Notes: generated from the sequence alone by a model not told the origin. DNA of 64,000 nucleotides from Chrysomallon squamiferum (GCA_012295275.1 CM022666.1:11069077-11133076); one strand, 5' to 3'. Counted from the stretch's first letter, positions 1 through 13,448 are shown. Translations and numbers: made by a program.

Positions 1-190
1 TACACGGTAATTTTTTCCCCATTCTAGCAAGTTACCTACAAACTGTTACCAAAGGGCGCAGTTTCAGTTTATCAATACATGGGAAAATACAGATAAAAGT
101 TAGTTATCTTTATAAAAATAGTCTGTGTTCAAAGGTAGAGGTATTTTGTTTGTATTGTTTTTGTTTTTTTTGTTTTTTTCTTTTGAACAG

Positions 191-355
191 CATAATAATA
201 ATAATAAAAACTACAACAACAATAACAGCAACTATAATAACTCAACTGCAGCAGCAGCCGCATAAACAGAAGCAACAGCAGCATCAACAACAGCAACAAT
301 AACAACAACGACAATAATAATAACAACAACAACAACAACAATAATAATAATAATA
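191..355. repeat. AAT/AAC/CAG compound trinucleotide repeat
   Basis: Mixed AAT, AAC and GCA triplets; produces a leucine-only frame on the minus strand that is not a gene. A similar shorter block lies at 945-1,003. Confidence 0.95.
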
Positions 356-727
356 AATAATCTAAAAAAGCATGTTACCATTTGGACATTATAAACGATA
401 AATATAAGCATTTAACACGTTATTTTAATTGATAAATAAATAACATTAAACTTGTTTTACTTTGAAAATTCAGTAGTAGGTCATGCAGTCAGATCTTGCA
501 GTATCATTGTTTATATGTTTCTACAGATAAACACAATGCACTGCCAGATAAGATCGAGTAAGTGGATTATTCACAATTCTAAGAAGCACGTAGATTCTCT
601 ATTTCCATCTTCACATATATCTGATGTAATATGATAGCTTTAGTAAAATATCCAGTATGTGTGTCAGATGTAACCAATCCATATCAGAAATGTGTGCCTG
701 TGTGCACGAGGTGTATAGGTAACTGTG

Positions 728-735
728 TGACGTCA
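728..735. promoter_or_regulatory. TGACGTCA (CRE-type palindrome), first of nine in the left flank
   Basis: Perfect 8-mer at 728. The others are at 4,071, 4,630, 8,603, 11,630, 15,265, 16,584, 19,005 and 19,728. Flanking bases differ, so they are not copies of one repeat. Individually these may be non-functional; as a set they are unusual. Confidence 0.6.
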
Positions 736-3700
736 GTTCATGGGAGGATGCAAGTGCTGGGTTCAGGAAATATAAATAGTTTGTTAGTGTTTTGTTATTT
801 TAACGAGTCAGTAACAGTCGATGTCGTCCTTGACAAGTTACTGAGACCTCAGGCTTCTTCTCAGAAAAAACCCAAACAACAACTAATACATAAATAAAAT
901 TAAAATAAATAAATAATAATAACAACTGCAAAACCACCAGTAACAACGACATCATCAACAACAAGAGTGACAACAACAACAACAATAATAATAATAATAA
1001 CAAAGCCAAAGTAACTGTTTCCACTTAACTGATGTTTCGGTAGTTTATTGCATCATATACTTATATTATAAGAGCTCTCTAATCATGAATACATAATTTC
1101 TTCATAAATTTCGTCATTTTGTCACTGTTCATTTCGAAACGCAGGATGTTCATTAAAGCAATAAACGTCGTTGATTCTTTTTTCTTCACCCCCCCCCCGC
1201 TATTTAACATGTTAAACAGAGTGATTACGTCATTACAGACCCAGATCATTACGTGCGACCCGGCAGTGCGAGCACACAGCTCGAGGAGGAAGGCACTCAC
1301 TCTGCTTGAGGAAGATCGACGTTATTATTATTGCTGTTGTTGTCGTCGTCTTCGTTAGTATTAAATCCAAAACAAAGTAGTTATTTATTTATTTAATAAT
1401 GAAATCTTGAAGACTATAATTCACAATAACTGGCATACCCCATCTGTTTTTTGGAATCCTAGACTTTTTGCAATAAAATATTTCGTATTAAATATATGAG
1501 TTACACACTTCAGTAAACAAATAAACACACAAACAAATACTAATACAACTATTTCAATGTTTTACGTCAGTAAATAAGTAAATGATTATTAAATTTAGAC
1601 TAGTATTTCCTAGATCATTTATAGTTTGTTTGTAAGTTTTATTTTTAAAAGACAATATGTGTAAAGGGAGATAATTCAACTATACTTAACAGACCTAAGC
1701 CTCAATATAGTTGACCGTGTCACGCGTGAAGTTTTTAACAACGAAAACCTTGAACCATTCAGTTTCGACTTTGTTTTTCCTAAAAGATGTTCTTGTTTAT
1801 TTTCCTAGAAAAGAACGATCAAGGTGTGGCGTGTTTTCGAGGTCTACGTGTCGCCGAGTTTTCACCTCTATCTTGTTACAAACACCTGACAGTTCTTCAG
1901 GTATCATCTATTTCCAAGAAATGTAACTCTAGAAAGGTCATCGTCAAATGATTGTTGGCAAGAATAATAAGCCCGCTGAGAAATCTCGGGAAAACAGAAA
2001 TGTCGAGGATATATTTTATAAGAAATGTTAAAATTATTACTGTAAAATGTATTTTACTGCTGGTAGTGTCACGAACTAAGAGTTTACACATACACACACA
2101 CATGTACACACACGTTATTATACACGTTTACATACGTCTGTAGAAAATATACTTACATATCCATGCGTAAAGAGGAATGTACATAATACATTCGTACGTA
2201 CACACATACATTCATACATATTTGTCTACCTACCTATCTACTACATACATTCTTTCAGGCGGCTATAACAACAACAACAAAAATTAAAACTTTAGTCTGA
2301 ATGCAGCATTATCTTTGCCTTCATTACACATGAAGGCAAACACGTTTTTTATGATGTAATATTATTTTGTTATGAAAGACGCTAATTAATGACATTATTA
2401 AATTTCCGAGGAAACGTTTTTTTTAAAATTAACAACACTTTATGTTAGTTTTTAAATGAAAGGCGCTTTCATTCGTCATATATATATATATATATATATA
2501 TATCGAAGTGAAAATAGTTTTGTGTAAAAAATCTATATTTTTGATTAGTGACCGAAAGTATGTAACTTTATGTGTGTACGTTATCACAGAATACATTTTT
2601 ATGTATTTACCTGTGTGTGTGTGTGTGTGTGACAGTAAATCTGAACTGAAGCGAAGATCAGTCACACGGGACTATCAACTGTGTATTATTGTGAATAGAG
2701 TTGTTAGCTAGGACATATCTGACGACTATACACTGCTGAAATTATTTCTATGGTCATGTCATCATATTACAATATATGTCATTACTTTTAATGACAAGTT
2801 TTAGCCACGCTATGTATTATAATGTCGTCAGCGGTTTTCTGCCTAGGACAGATCAAAACTGAAATTATGGAGTATGTAAAAAGTCTGCAAACCACAGATA
2901 TTCACTGGTTACTCTCATGAACAGATAGCGATCTGATCTTCCCCTTGGTCCGACTGAGATAGTTATCATGAATTTCTGCCTTGAACCTATCTTACATCTT
3001 ACCCGATACAATGTTCAGTCAGAGTCCACCCACCCGCACCAGTCAGTCGTCGGCGGTTTTCTGTGGTCAGAGGTCTCGAGTTTCTGTTGAGTTGTTTTTT
3101 CAAATCTGCTTTGATACTCGTATCAGTTGTTTCATCTGCAGACACGTCTTCGAGATTCTAATTGTGATCTCAGTTACAGTGGTTGTACAGATCAGTCACT
3201 CATGTCGGTATTTCTGGCCTGTGTCCAGATACTGATCGAATACATTCATCCGTTCTTAACAATGGAGACATTCTTTTCCAGCTTACCTCACTGTATTTCT
3301 AAATCAACACGTTACCCAGGGTTACAGCTACCGGTAATGAGAGGCGTGTGAATTTCATACAATGTTCAAGTTGTGATTATTATTGGGGTTATATTTAGGG
3401 TCAGTTTTAAGTTCGGATTACGCTATATAAAATAAAAAAATATGTCTTTAAATAAAATTAAATTCTCGACGATCGAAATTTCTTTGTTGTTGGCCGTCTG
3501 CCCATTGCCATGCTTCTAACATGTATCTGGTTTGATGAGCATGCCCCAACGTCTCACAGGTTGCCACTGTTGTTTGACGTCGCCTCTGTCGTCTGCGCCG
3601 TTACTTACAACTCACCTACAACTGTGTGCATGACTGTGTCAACATCACTCTCGTTATCTACCGAGGATACACGATGTTCTTGACACTAGCAAAGTTTTTA

Positions 3701-4070
3701 TCTTATTTATTTTTAACTTACCTTACAGAATCGTATGATAAAAGATGTTCGTTTCTGCCTTTAACATATGAGTTTTAACATATGAGTTTTTTTCCAGTAC
3801 AAAACTATATAGCTTCGTGTCTTTAAATTGTTCTCGTCTTATCTGCAAAATTATGTTTTGAACGTCCGGTACAAAACACTGAAGTTGTAAGATTTTGTTT
3901 CGAGCTTGGTATTTACTTACTGTTTTGACTGTTTATTAGTTCTGAACGTTTTGGCGCGTGACTCAGAGAATCAGCAGTCATTGTAGTTGGCAGACATGTT
4001 CACGGTTTGGAGGTTCGGTCTAAAATAGTTACATTAACAGAAAGAAGGTGCAAGCAACGTCACTGTAGTA
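736..4070. other. Gene-free flank, first part
   Basis: No coding frame here resembles a protein. The more complex segments are 1,200-1,330, 2,820-3,350 and 3,480-3,680. A GTCAGCGGTTTTCTG / GTCGGCGGTTTTCTG pair recurs at 2,826 and 3,048. Otherwise AT-rich sequence with CA-type and ACAT-type repeats near 2,085-2,215. Confidence 0.6.
2314..2340. repeat. Perfect 11-bp hairpin
   Basis: TTTGCCTTCAT (2,314-2,324), loop TACAC, ATGAAGGCAAA (2,330-2,340). No poly(T) or gene context shows a terminator role. Confidence 0.9.
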
Positions 4071-4168
4071 TGACGTCACATAATTGATTTAACCCCAGTT
4101 TAATCCGCCCGCAGAACTCCCCTTGACGATGTTTTATTTATGGAGCAGACATCACTTCCAGTGGCAGT

Positions 4169-4323
<155 letters not shown>

Positions 4324-4784
4324 AATTTTCGTTTAATTACTTTATTCTCCAGAATTCAAAGGTTAGTGACTTCACTTATTGATTTATTTAGTTTTAGTTC
4401 TTTCCTTCAACCTCGTTTTTCTTTCCTTATTTTCAGTATTTTTGTTATATTTATTTTGTTTGTTATGTCAGAAAAAAGACATCAATAACAGAAAAACTGT
4501 AGTTCTCTAAACATCGTTAAGTTTTCACCGAATACTTTGCCAAACAAAGTAAATAAAACATTTTATTTCGACTTCTCAGTGCACGCCAGCTTTGTTCTCT
4601 GAATGCACCGAGATTCTCGTTCAGTCACCTGACGTCAGCTTTTCTTATTGTTTAATTAGGTTGCTAGGTTATGCACGTGCGCTGTGTCATTTATATAAAC
4701 GTTTCTTGGCAACGTTTTATATTGTTCAGATGTTGTGGCAGTGTTAATGTACGGAACAGGAACCATCAAGTTTCCGAATGTATC

Positions 4785-4899
4785 GAGCTAGGGGCGGTTC
4801 TAGATATCTGACAGAGCTAGAGGCGGTTCTAGATATCTGACAGAGCTAGAGGCGGTTCTGGATACCTGACAGAGCTAGAGGCGGTTCTAGATATCTGAT
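4785..4899. repeat. 29-bp minisatellite, four copies
   Basis: Four consecutive units start at 4,785, 4,814, 4,843 and 4,872. Each reads GAGCTAGAGGCGGTTCTAGA followed by TATCTGACA with at most two or three substitutions (GGGG for GAGG in the first; GGATACC in the third). Near-identity implies recent expansion. Each unit holds the palindromes AGATATCT and TCTAGA. Confidence 0.95.
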
Positions 4900-5059
4900 G
4901 GGGGTGGGGGACTCAAGACCGTTTACTTGAATAAAAAGCCTATCCTTACGATGTGAAGAATAAGAAGCTATTATGTACAGTTTTATAATATAACTATAGA
5001 AAATAAAGAACGTATAGCTTTTAATAACTCATTCATAATTCATCATCACTGTTGTGTAC

Positions 5060-5145
5060 CTCTTCTTCTTCTTCTTCTTCTAATAATAATAATAATAATA
5101 ATAATAATTAATTAATCATTATTATCATTATTAATGTTGTTATTA

Positions 5146-5199
<54 letters not shown>
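5060..5199. repeat. CTT, TAA and TAT trinucleotide block
   Basis: (CTT)n at 5,061, (TAA)n at 5,081 and (TAT)n at 5,150-5,199. Confidence 0.95.
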
Positions 5200-6064
5200 G
5201 AATTGACAAAATAATGAGGAAAATCATTAAACGACGGATATTTATCAAGGAATGATGATTAAAAAAAGTTTCTGATAAAATATTACAGTAATTTATATCG
5301 TTTTAACGATATAAGTACATAAATAAATAAATAAATAAATTTCTATTTGAAGACGCCTCAAAATATTTTTAAATTACCATTACTGATCATCAAGACAGTG
5401 TTTTTTGCATAATAACGATGCATTCATTACTTAATGTATCATAACTGACTAGCGGTAAGAAATATTTTGCTTTGCACAGTTATAAGGCATGTGATTTAGC
5501 CAGCTAGAAGCAAATACTTCAAACGGTTGTTTACAGATATGAGTATATGTGTCTGTGGGTCATAAATTCACAGATAGAATAATCTTCTTTTGCTTCATTC
5601 AAGCGCGGAAAACTAACGATTATTAAATGGATATTTAAAAACGGATTTCTTCAAATAACCATAGACTAATATTCAACCGTTTCTATTTAATGCAGGCCCG
5701 CGCCGATTAATCGATTTATTGATCAACCGTTAATGAAAGAATATTATCGAATATCCCACACTTTCAACTGAATATCAAATTAGACTTAATTCTTAGCTGA
5801 ACGTTGAATTACAAGTTTAAAAAAAACATTTAAATGTTGTTTCGTACATGACTGGGATGTTGTTGTGCTTGTGTCCTTGTATTTCGAAACGTGAGTGTAC
5901 ATATTGCTGCATGGTCATGAAAATTTAATCTTTCAATATTTGCAAAAAGATAAGTGAAACATACACACAGATATTCTATAAATATGGTTTAAGAAGACTA
6001 TTAGTGGTTAAAGTTATTGTGTAGAGAACTGTGGGATGGCAGGGGAGAGTCTCATCGGTGTGTC

Positions 6065-6182
6065 TTATTTCCCGTTCCAGTCAAGGTCCCCGTCATTGGT
6101 TTATCAAATAAAGAGGTGTGTGTTTTACTGTCTATGGGGCTGTGCATATTAGGAAGCCACTGCTTCTAATCGATAAAGACAG
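6065..6182 (+). mobile_element. Molluscan-type SINE fragment, second copy
   Basis: TATTTCCCGTTCCAGTCAAG, TTGGTTTATCAAA, a GTGTGTGTTTTACTGTCTATGG block, TGTGCATATTAGGA and CACTGCTTCTAATCGATAA follow the same order and spacing as the copy at 12.7 kb but are more diverged. Same orientation. Confidence 0.6.
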
Positions 6183-6649
6183 CTGACTTGTTCACTCCAC
6201 CAGACAGGACACCGTTTGTCACAGCCACTGAAGAAAAGTAGTGCAACTCTGCTCAGAATGGAAATATCGTAAATGGGTGTAAAAACCCAAACCCGTATAA
6301 AACTTGAGTACAGTAGCACTGCGCTCAGTTTATCCTGTGTGTATGTAAAACCAATACATCGAAAAACACACACATACACCCAAAAAAAAAAAAAATAAAC
6401 AAATGAAAAAAACACTACCACCAACCCTTTAAAACACTCTTTTTACTGAAAGCTGCGATCTAGGCAGTTATCACTCTTATGTCGGGAGGCTTAACCGTTG
6501 TGAGACAAAGAATGGTTGTCGCCAGGAAATAGATTGCTATTCACTTATAACTGCCTGGTTATATCCGGCTAAAAAACGCTCTCTGAGTCAAGTACATCTG
6601 TACCACAGTGGTTATAAAGCCACTGAAGAATGAGCCGATCAGAAAGCGC

Positions 6650-6740
6650 ACCAAGCCAGTGCTGCGAGACGTCATAACCAGATGTTTACTGTCTATGGGA
6701 AGATGTATGTAAAATACGTTTTACTGCTGAACTATGTTAA
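6650..6740 (+). mobile_element. Molluscan-type SINE fragment, third copy
   Basis: CCAAGCCAGTGCTGCGAGAC, TTTACTGTCTATGGGAAGAT, GTATGTAAAATACG and TTTTACTGCTGAAC keep the core order of the copies at 6.07 and 12.7 kb. It lies 470 bp downstream of the second copy in the same orientation, and both share a GCCACTGAAGAA repeat nearby (6,224 and 6,619), so this locus may have received several insertions or a duplication. Confidence 0.5.
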
Positions 6741-7448
6741 TAGCTCAGAGAATAATAGCAGCGAGTTTCCTGTTGTATACCCTTCTTATTATAAATTAAA
6801 TAAAAACAAGTAAAAGCATTTGAAAAAAATGTATGTCAGATTCCTAATACAGCTAATAATAAATTACCTTGAGTTGGTAAACAAATATTCGTTCATTCAC
6901 CTATCTCTCATAACAACCCCCAAACATTTATTTTTCTGTTATCGTAAACATCATTTACAGAGAAAAAGAAGAAAAAAAATGATTTCCTAGAGTGTTTTTA
7001 GATTAACTTTCTCGGTTGCATGTAGTGCATATGTAATTACTGCATGTTGTTTTACTGAGGTAGGTATGTGTTTGCACCTTTTTCACTTACACTGTTTTTT
7101 CAACGCATTTCCTACCACACCAAAATGACCCGAACTGCGGCTCGGTGTTGTCGCCACACTCAGTTTTCTCTGTAATGCTTCATTGTACTGAAGCTCGTTC
7201 AGTAATTCGAAATTGCTGCAAGGAAATGGCTTTCTATAATGAAAGTCAAAAAGTTCTTGTACGTACAGCGATGAATGTCAAACTTTATTGACAGATTTAT
7301 GTGTCTGAAACGTCTGAGGGGAAAGACGATTTTGAAAACAATTCTGTAAGATATTGCAAAACATTAGAGAATTCGGTCAATAGTGTTAATGGATAATTAA
7401 AGACGATTATCTAAAACACAGTCTGCGATTGGGGAAGGGGGAGAAGGA

Positions 7449-7451
<3 letters not shown>

Positions 7452-7541
<90 letters not shown>

Positions 7542-7810
7542 GGACGGACAGACCGAAAGACAGAGAGGTAGACAGATAGACAGATAGATAAATAGATAGA
7601 TAGATGATTAGATAGATATTCAGACAGTTAGATAAGCAGACAGTTAAACAGACAGACAGAGAGATAAATGGATAGGCAGACAGACAGACGCACAGATATA
7701 TAGGTAAACAGATATACAGATATAAAGTACACAAAGAGGGAAACAGTTATAAAGGCAGGTGGACAGAGAGACAGACCTATATATATACGCACAGATAGAC
7801 AGAAACACTA
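7452..7810. repeat. (GA)n followed by GACA/GATA repeats
   Basis: About 89 bp of pure GA (7,452-7,540), then roughly 250 bp of imperfect GACA, GATA and TAGA tetranucleotides. Confidence 0.97.
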
Positions 7811-8173
7811 AAATATAGAAAAACATACAATACACAGATTATAAAGATGATTACTAATGTTAAATTAACAGGGCTAGATAGTTTTAATACTTAATATTGC
7901 TGACCGATATACAAGTAATAAAGTAACACTGACTGATCTCCTGACACTTCCAGCGTGTCTTACGGTGATCAGACAAATCAATGGTAATAAAAGTCAACAT
8001 TCACACAACTGTTCCTCACACGTGTTTCTTACGTTCATGCAGACTTCGGGTTTTAATTACGTTCTATTGAGAAATGTCGAATTATGTTCACGTCTTGTTA
8101 AGTTTATTGATGTAGACCAGGTCAACAGAGGTTAGATATTATATTGAATAATAATTTACTTCTAAAGTAGGTG

Positions 8174-8249
8174 GATCTCTCTCTCTCTCTCTCTCTCTCA
8201 TTTAATAAGGAAATATAAACAATTATAATAAAATATAATAATAAAATGC

Positions 8250-8284
<35 letters not shown>

Positions 8285-8460
8285 TAATAATTTGCAGTAG
8301 TAACAACAACAGCGAAATAACAACATTAAAAATAATAAGAAAAATAACGATAACAATATGAATAGCAACAACAGCAATTATTTCTTATTATGATTAGATA
8401 AGAAGAAGAATCAAATTAACAAGTAAAATAATAACAGCAGTAATAGTTATAATAAAAAGA
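8174..8460. repeat. CT run and AAT/AAC-rich block
   Basis: (CT)n at about 8,177-8,200, then AAT/AAC-rich low complexity to 8,460. Confidence 0.85.
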
Positions 8461-9021
8461 GAATAAAACTATACTGTGAGTTCCTGAAAATGTATGCTCT
8501 CTTTGTATGCGTATTTCATACTCACGGATTCGGGTGATTTATAAAAGTTTTTTTTTTTTTTTTTTTTCCCACAGTTCTCTTGTACTTACAGTTAATATAC
8601 TGTGACGTCACGCCATTGTTCTGACGTCGTATCTATTACCACAACAAAGCTCTGTAGATGTACTTAACATCATACGTTTCTATTTATTTCTATCGTGAAA
8701 TGAAGTAAATTATTACGTTCTGGAACTGCATACAGGACGCTTCAGTAAACACTTCGCCGAATTATTGCAGTGTAAATGTCCATACTTACAAACATTCGTC
8801 AGTCCAAGTTGCCATAACTGCACCTGATGAAAATTTAAAACAGATTAAAAATAAAAAGATATGCTTGCGGATGAGTTTCAGTAAAATCAAGGACGGCGAG
8901 TATAAGAAAATAACAGAAACGTTAATAAAATGTTACGTGTTGAGGAATGCTGGTGTTGTTATTCTAGGGTTTTGTTGGAAGAGTGTACAAATGGGTTTTA
9001 GCGTCGTGACAGGATGGTAAG

Positions 9022-9069
<48 letters not shown>

Positions 9070-9370
9070 GCTGGTGTTGTTGTTGTTGTAGATCTTACTG
9101 TTTTGGTTTTTATGGTTATAGTTGTTGCTGCCTGTAACAGAAACATCCGTTAGTCGAAGTTGCTAGAAACTGTACCTGATGGTGATGGTGGTGTTGAAAG
9201 TGTGGTGATGGTGTTATTATTATTATTATTGTTGTTGTTGTTGTTGTTGTTGGTTTGTTTGTTTGGAGAAATATATTGTTAGCAAACTGAAAAACAAATA
9301 TTGAAAACAAACAAAAAATAATTAAAAATAAACAAACAAACAAACAATTAAACAAACAAACAAAAAATTT
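9022..9370. repeat. TTA, GTT, ATT and AAAC repeats
   Basis: (TTA)n at 9,022-9,069, (GTT)n at 9,075-9,090 and 9,230-9,252, GTTT-type and CAAA-type tetramers to 9,370. Confidence 0.9.
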
Positions 9371-9734
9371 AAAACAAAAATACAACAACAAAAAACACCA
9401 TAAATTTTTCCAGTTATTTTCGGCAACCAACACCCACGGATGTATTCAGCATAATTTTGGCACACAGCTTCCTTTTTCTGAATTACTGGAACACTCCCTG
9501 CTACAACATCCATCTCGATTTTCTCATCTGTTCACTGCTCTTTCGGTCAAGGTCGATTTTTCCCCCCTGGACTGAAGCCAGCTAGCTTGTTCCGTATTTC
9601 CTGGAATCTATCATAAATTAACTGTTTGTGACTTTATCTCACGTCGCGATGGCGAGGTATCTGATACAAAGACATCATGGCTTGTACGTTAGAACAGCGA
9701 TTCCCAATGTATCTGTAATATAATTATAAAAAAG

Positions 9735-9767
<33 letters not shown>

Positions 9768-10999
9768 TTATATTTACTTCATTAATTTATCTTATTCAGA
9801 TTTCCTGTTTAATTCATTTAACACACTTTCTATGCGAACACATGGCTACACCATGCATATAAAAATAATAAAGATACGATGAAGAAGAAAGATTAAAAAG
9901 AGAAAGTCGGTTAATGCAAGGCCAACAGCAGCCTGCTCGAGCTAAACCCAGTTCTATGGTTTGACATCGACGTTATTTACTTGCGTGTTGACTTCATACC
10001 GTGTACAGCTATTTACATTAGAAATTTATATCAGTAATAGATGTGACTAGAATGAGAGATAAACTGCCAGATATTAACAGTCTTTAAACAGCGTTTGTTT
10101 ACTGTAATAAGGTCGATTATACTGTTACTTTGGTTTGATTTTCATGTTTGTATCTGCTGAACCAGGCGCAGGTATACGTGGCAGGATCGATTATTTACAG
10201 TAATAGTTCGCTAACTATTTTTAATTTTGTTAATTACTACGTACTAAATGAAATACTGATATAAACGGGGAAGGGGGAGAGTTGGCTTGCTGTAATAACA
10301 GTCACTCTTAACTAGTCGTGTAGAAGTAAATAAGTTAACAGATTAATTACAAAAATAACTTTCTATTTATATGTTCTTTTTATTTTTATTTACTTATTAT
10401 TTGATTTATAAATTTATTTTTTAATTATAATTTATTATTTCGTATTTTTTAAAAAATTAGTTACAAAATAATAATAAAGGAATAATGAAGAAAAAAAAAT
10501 AATAAAATAATAATAATAATAACAAAAAAAACAAGCTTTTTTCATGACTTTTTCGTCATGTTAATTTTATCTTCTTCTTTTTCACATAGTATTAATAATT
10601 ATCATCATCATCATCATCATCATCATATCATCATTATTTTTTTGTTTTCTTCAAATAAATTATTATTATTATTATTAATTTTCTTTTTCAGTATTCTCCA
10701 GTTTCGTCAGAACAGACACTACTAAACACTTGGTAAATCGACACGTTTGTTTCTGACAGTGACAAATATCTTCAGCTGACTGAGTTAAGCAAATATCGCG
10801 ATGGTTGTCAAAACGAGATAGATTATTTTATTTTGTGCTGCTCTTCTCTCAAAAAAAAAGAAGAGGAAAGGTAAAATATAATTAATTAACTGACATGTTT
10901 CTGTCAAAAATAGATGTTTTACATTAATTATGTTTGACTAGTCTGAATAAAAAAAAAAAAAAAAAAAAAAAAAAATTACATCCAGTCTTTAATATATAC

Positions 11000-11325
11000 C
11001 CGCCTACATATATATATACATACAGATACATATAAACATACATACATACATTATATACATACATACTTACATACATATATTATATACATACATACATACA
11101 TACATACATACATACATAGATACATATATATATATATATATACACACACATATAAACACACATACATTCATACATACATACATACATACACTTGTAAACA
11201 CAGACGTTCCTATATGTATACACATATTGTAAAGTCTGAACATACTAGTTACAACAAAAGTTCTTAAATAAAAAAATAATAACAACAACAACAACAATAA
11301 CAATAATAATAATAACAACAACAAC

Positions 11326-11383
<58 letters not shown>

Positions 11384-11405
11384 GTAATAGAAATAATAAT
11401 AATAT
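11000..11405. repeat. ATAC/TATA tetranucleotide block followed by AAT/AAC block
   Basis: CATA-type tetramers with (TA)n at 11,120-11,140 (11,000-11,200), then AAC and AAT triplets at 11,275-11,405. Confidence 0.95.
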
Positions 11406-11853
11406 ATTAGACTTCATATTAATTCATATAACAGCTTATTAAAAACTCAGTATGGGGCGCACATCTGGCAGTTCCTGTCTAATCGTCGTACGTGTTTTAT
11501 TCCCAGCCCACAGACAGAAGACTCACTGGCGAGTGCCCAAGCACTGGCTGACAATTCATTAAACAACACGTGACATCACACTCTGAACTCACACATAATA
11601 ATATACAGTATGAGGACGATCACGGATAATGACGTCAAAGTGACGTAAGGTGTAAAGGTAATCATTAAATATAACTTCATAGTACATACACGTGGTTTTA
11701 ATGTTGATTGTAATGTAAATTATCCACACGTAAAGAACAAAAATAACTTGAATATTGATTATTAGTGGATTATGTTCTGCTGTTTCTAAACATAGAAAAT
11801 TAATGAGAAATATATCTTTTTACTCTTGATAATGAGAATATATTTCATTATCG

Positions 11854-11895
11854 ATACGCTAATTCTTGTATATATATACACAAGAATTAGCGTAT
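11854..11895. repeat. Perfect 16-bp inverted repeat (hairpin)
   Basis: Arm ATACGCTAATTCTTGT at 11,854-11,869 is exactly complementary to ACAAGAATTAGCGTAT at 11,880-11,895, with a 10-bp TA-rich spacer. It is followed by a (TA)n run. Confidence 0.95.
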
Positions 11896-12686
11896 ATATA
11901 TATATATATATATATGAATAATTGGTTTCTGTTTTAAGATATCAGCTTTATTCTGCGAAGGTTGGAATTGATTTCGTTTTTTTATCGTATCTTGCAACTG
12001 TTTACACACACACACACTCAGATAGACACACACATGTATATGTATTTTATGTCAAACAGTGATACAGTTTGATTTGCATACAATACCAATAATAGATATA
12101 CTGTGAACCGGTAAATCTACCAAAGTATATGTATAGATGTATGTATGTGTGTGTGTGTTTGTATGTACTTTCGTAATTATATGCATGTACATATGTATAT
12201 ATACTAACATATCTGTCTGTCTCTTTGTCTATCTCTCTGACTGTCTAGCTATCTGCCTGACTATGTCTTGCTCTCAACTTACGTAACACCCTCTGCTCAT
12301 AACATGCGTGCATTGTAAAAATATTTCTATTCTTACTGAAATTGGTTTGGTGCTATATGTATTTATATGTACATATATGTGTGTATATGTATGTGTTTAT
12401 GATGCTAATAACTACAATTAGTCTTAGCTGAATCGCTGAAGCAAATACAAAATTCACCGAGGCGGATAATGATTGAAAATAAAACACAGATAAAACAGAG
12501 TACGTTGATTCATTTAATCAAAGTTAATTTTGTTTGAATTATGCTCGGTTAATAAAATTCTAATCCGTAAAAACGGTAGTGAAAAATTATAACTTATTTT
12601 TGTGTTTCAGAGTAACAAATTGTAACTACGTGTATTTGTTTAATAAAGTTTCTGTATTTCTGTCACTGATTCCCGTGAGGTAATAG

Positions 12687-12805
12687 TTTCCCGTTCAGCC
12701 AAGAGCTCATCGTTTGATTTATCAAAGGCTGTGGCATGCGCTGTCCTGTCAAATGGAAGGTTTATAAAAAGAATTCTTGCTGCTAACTGAAAAGCTAGCT
12801 CATGA
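12687..12805 (+). mobile_element. Molluscan-type SINE fragment
   Basis: Contains TTTCCCGTTCAGCC, then ATCAAAGGCTGTGGCATGCG (12,721), CTGTCCTGTC, TTTATAAAAAGAATTC and TTGCTGCTAACTGAAAAG. This order of blocks matches the body of the SINE type I know to be abundant in gastropods and bivalves (a GGCTGTGG.ATG.GCTGTCCTGTC ... TATAAAAGATCCCTTGCTGCTAA core). The tRNA-like head is missing or unrecognisable. I cannot name the family exactly. Confidence 0.72.
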
Positions 12806-13443
12806 AATTTTCATGCTTGTAAATTTGAAAGAGTTAATATTAAAATATCCTAAGATGTTGTTAAGTATTCGTCCGTTCTAACATTCTTTTTATCCACGTT
12901 TGAAACAAAAGTTTGATGTATGATGAACTTTGTACATTTTTATCAGAATATATTACACTGTGTAAGTTGTATATGAGAATGTTTGTATAACAGATTTATA
13001 TCAGAATGTTTGTATAAAAAACTGGTGCATAATATACTGAATGTTGTATTATAGAATGTATATTATACTGGAATAAAACAATGTATGTGTAATCAATGTG
13101 CATTTTGACATCAAAATGTGTAATATACTTTGTGTTGCATATCAGAATGTAGGTGTAGTGTGATAAGTAAATTATTAAAACAGAATAACCTATATTATAT
13201 CAGTTTGTTATTGTCAGCATGTCATAAAATATCGGCAGCTTTCTGGATGACCTCGAGGCGCAAGTTACTCCCCTTTAAATATTGCAATATGGAGTAGGAA
13301 TGTAAACCTTTTGTAACAACCTATACAAAGGTCAGTGACCGTAAAACCACTTACGTTGCAGAATTAGTTTACATTTTCTTGAAAACACTGGAAGAAGGTC
13401 GAGTTTGTTATCAAAAAATGAACTTGATTAATAACTATATGTT

Positions 13444-13448
<5 letters not shown>

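Larger units (their letters stand above)
4900..12680. other. Gene-free flank, second part
   Basis: Apart from the repeats and SINE fragments listed separately, I see no gene. A GC-rich CAGGCCCGCGCCGATTAATC at 5,694 resembles a DNA-transposon end but has no partner. An imperfect inverted pair GGCAGTTAT / ATAACTGCC lies at 6,463 and 6,547. Confidence 0.6.

Noticed and set aside
129-341. Leu-rich frames over AAT/AAC repeats (also 800-1,024, 11,067-11,417, 16,543-16,939)
   Set aside because: Translations of trinucleotide or tetranucleotide repeats.
2981-3351. Overlapping 84- and 74-codon plus-strand frames in a more complex segment
   Set aside because: No similarity recognised, two overlapping registers equally open, no signals of a gene. 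Left as unexplained flank.
5690-5735. CAGGCCCGCGCCGATTAATC as an hAT-type transposon end
   Set aside because: No matching inverted end or 8-bp target duplication could be found nearby.
7411-7835. Leu/Ser/Tyr/Cys-rich minus-strand frames
   Set aside because: Produced by the GA and GACA/GATA microsatellite.
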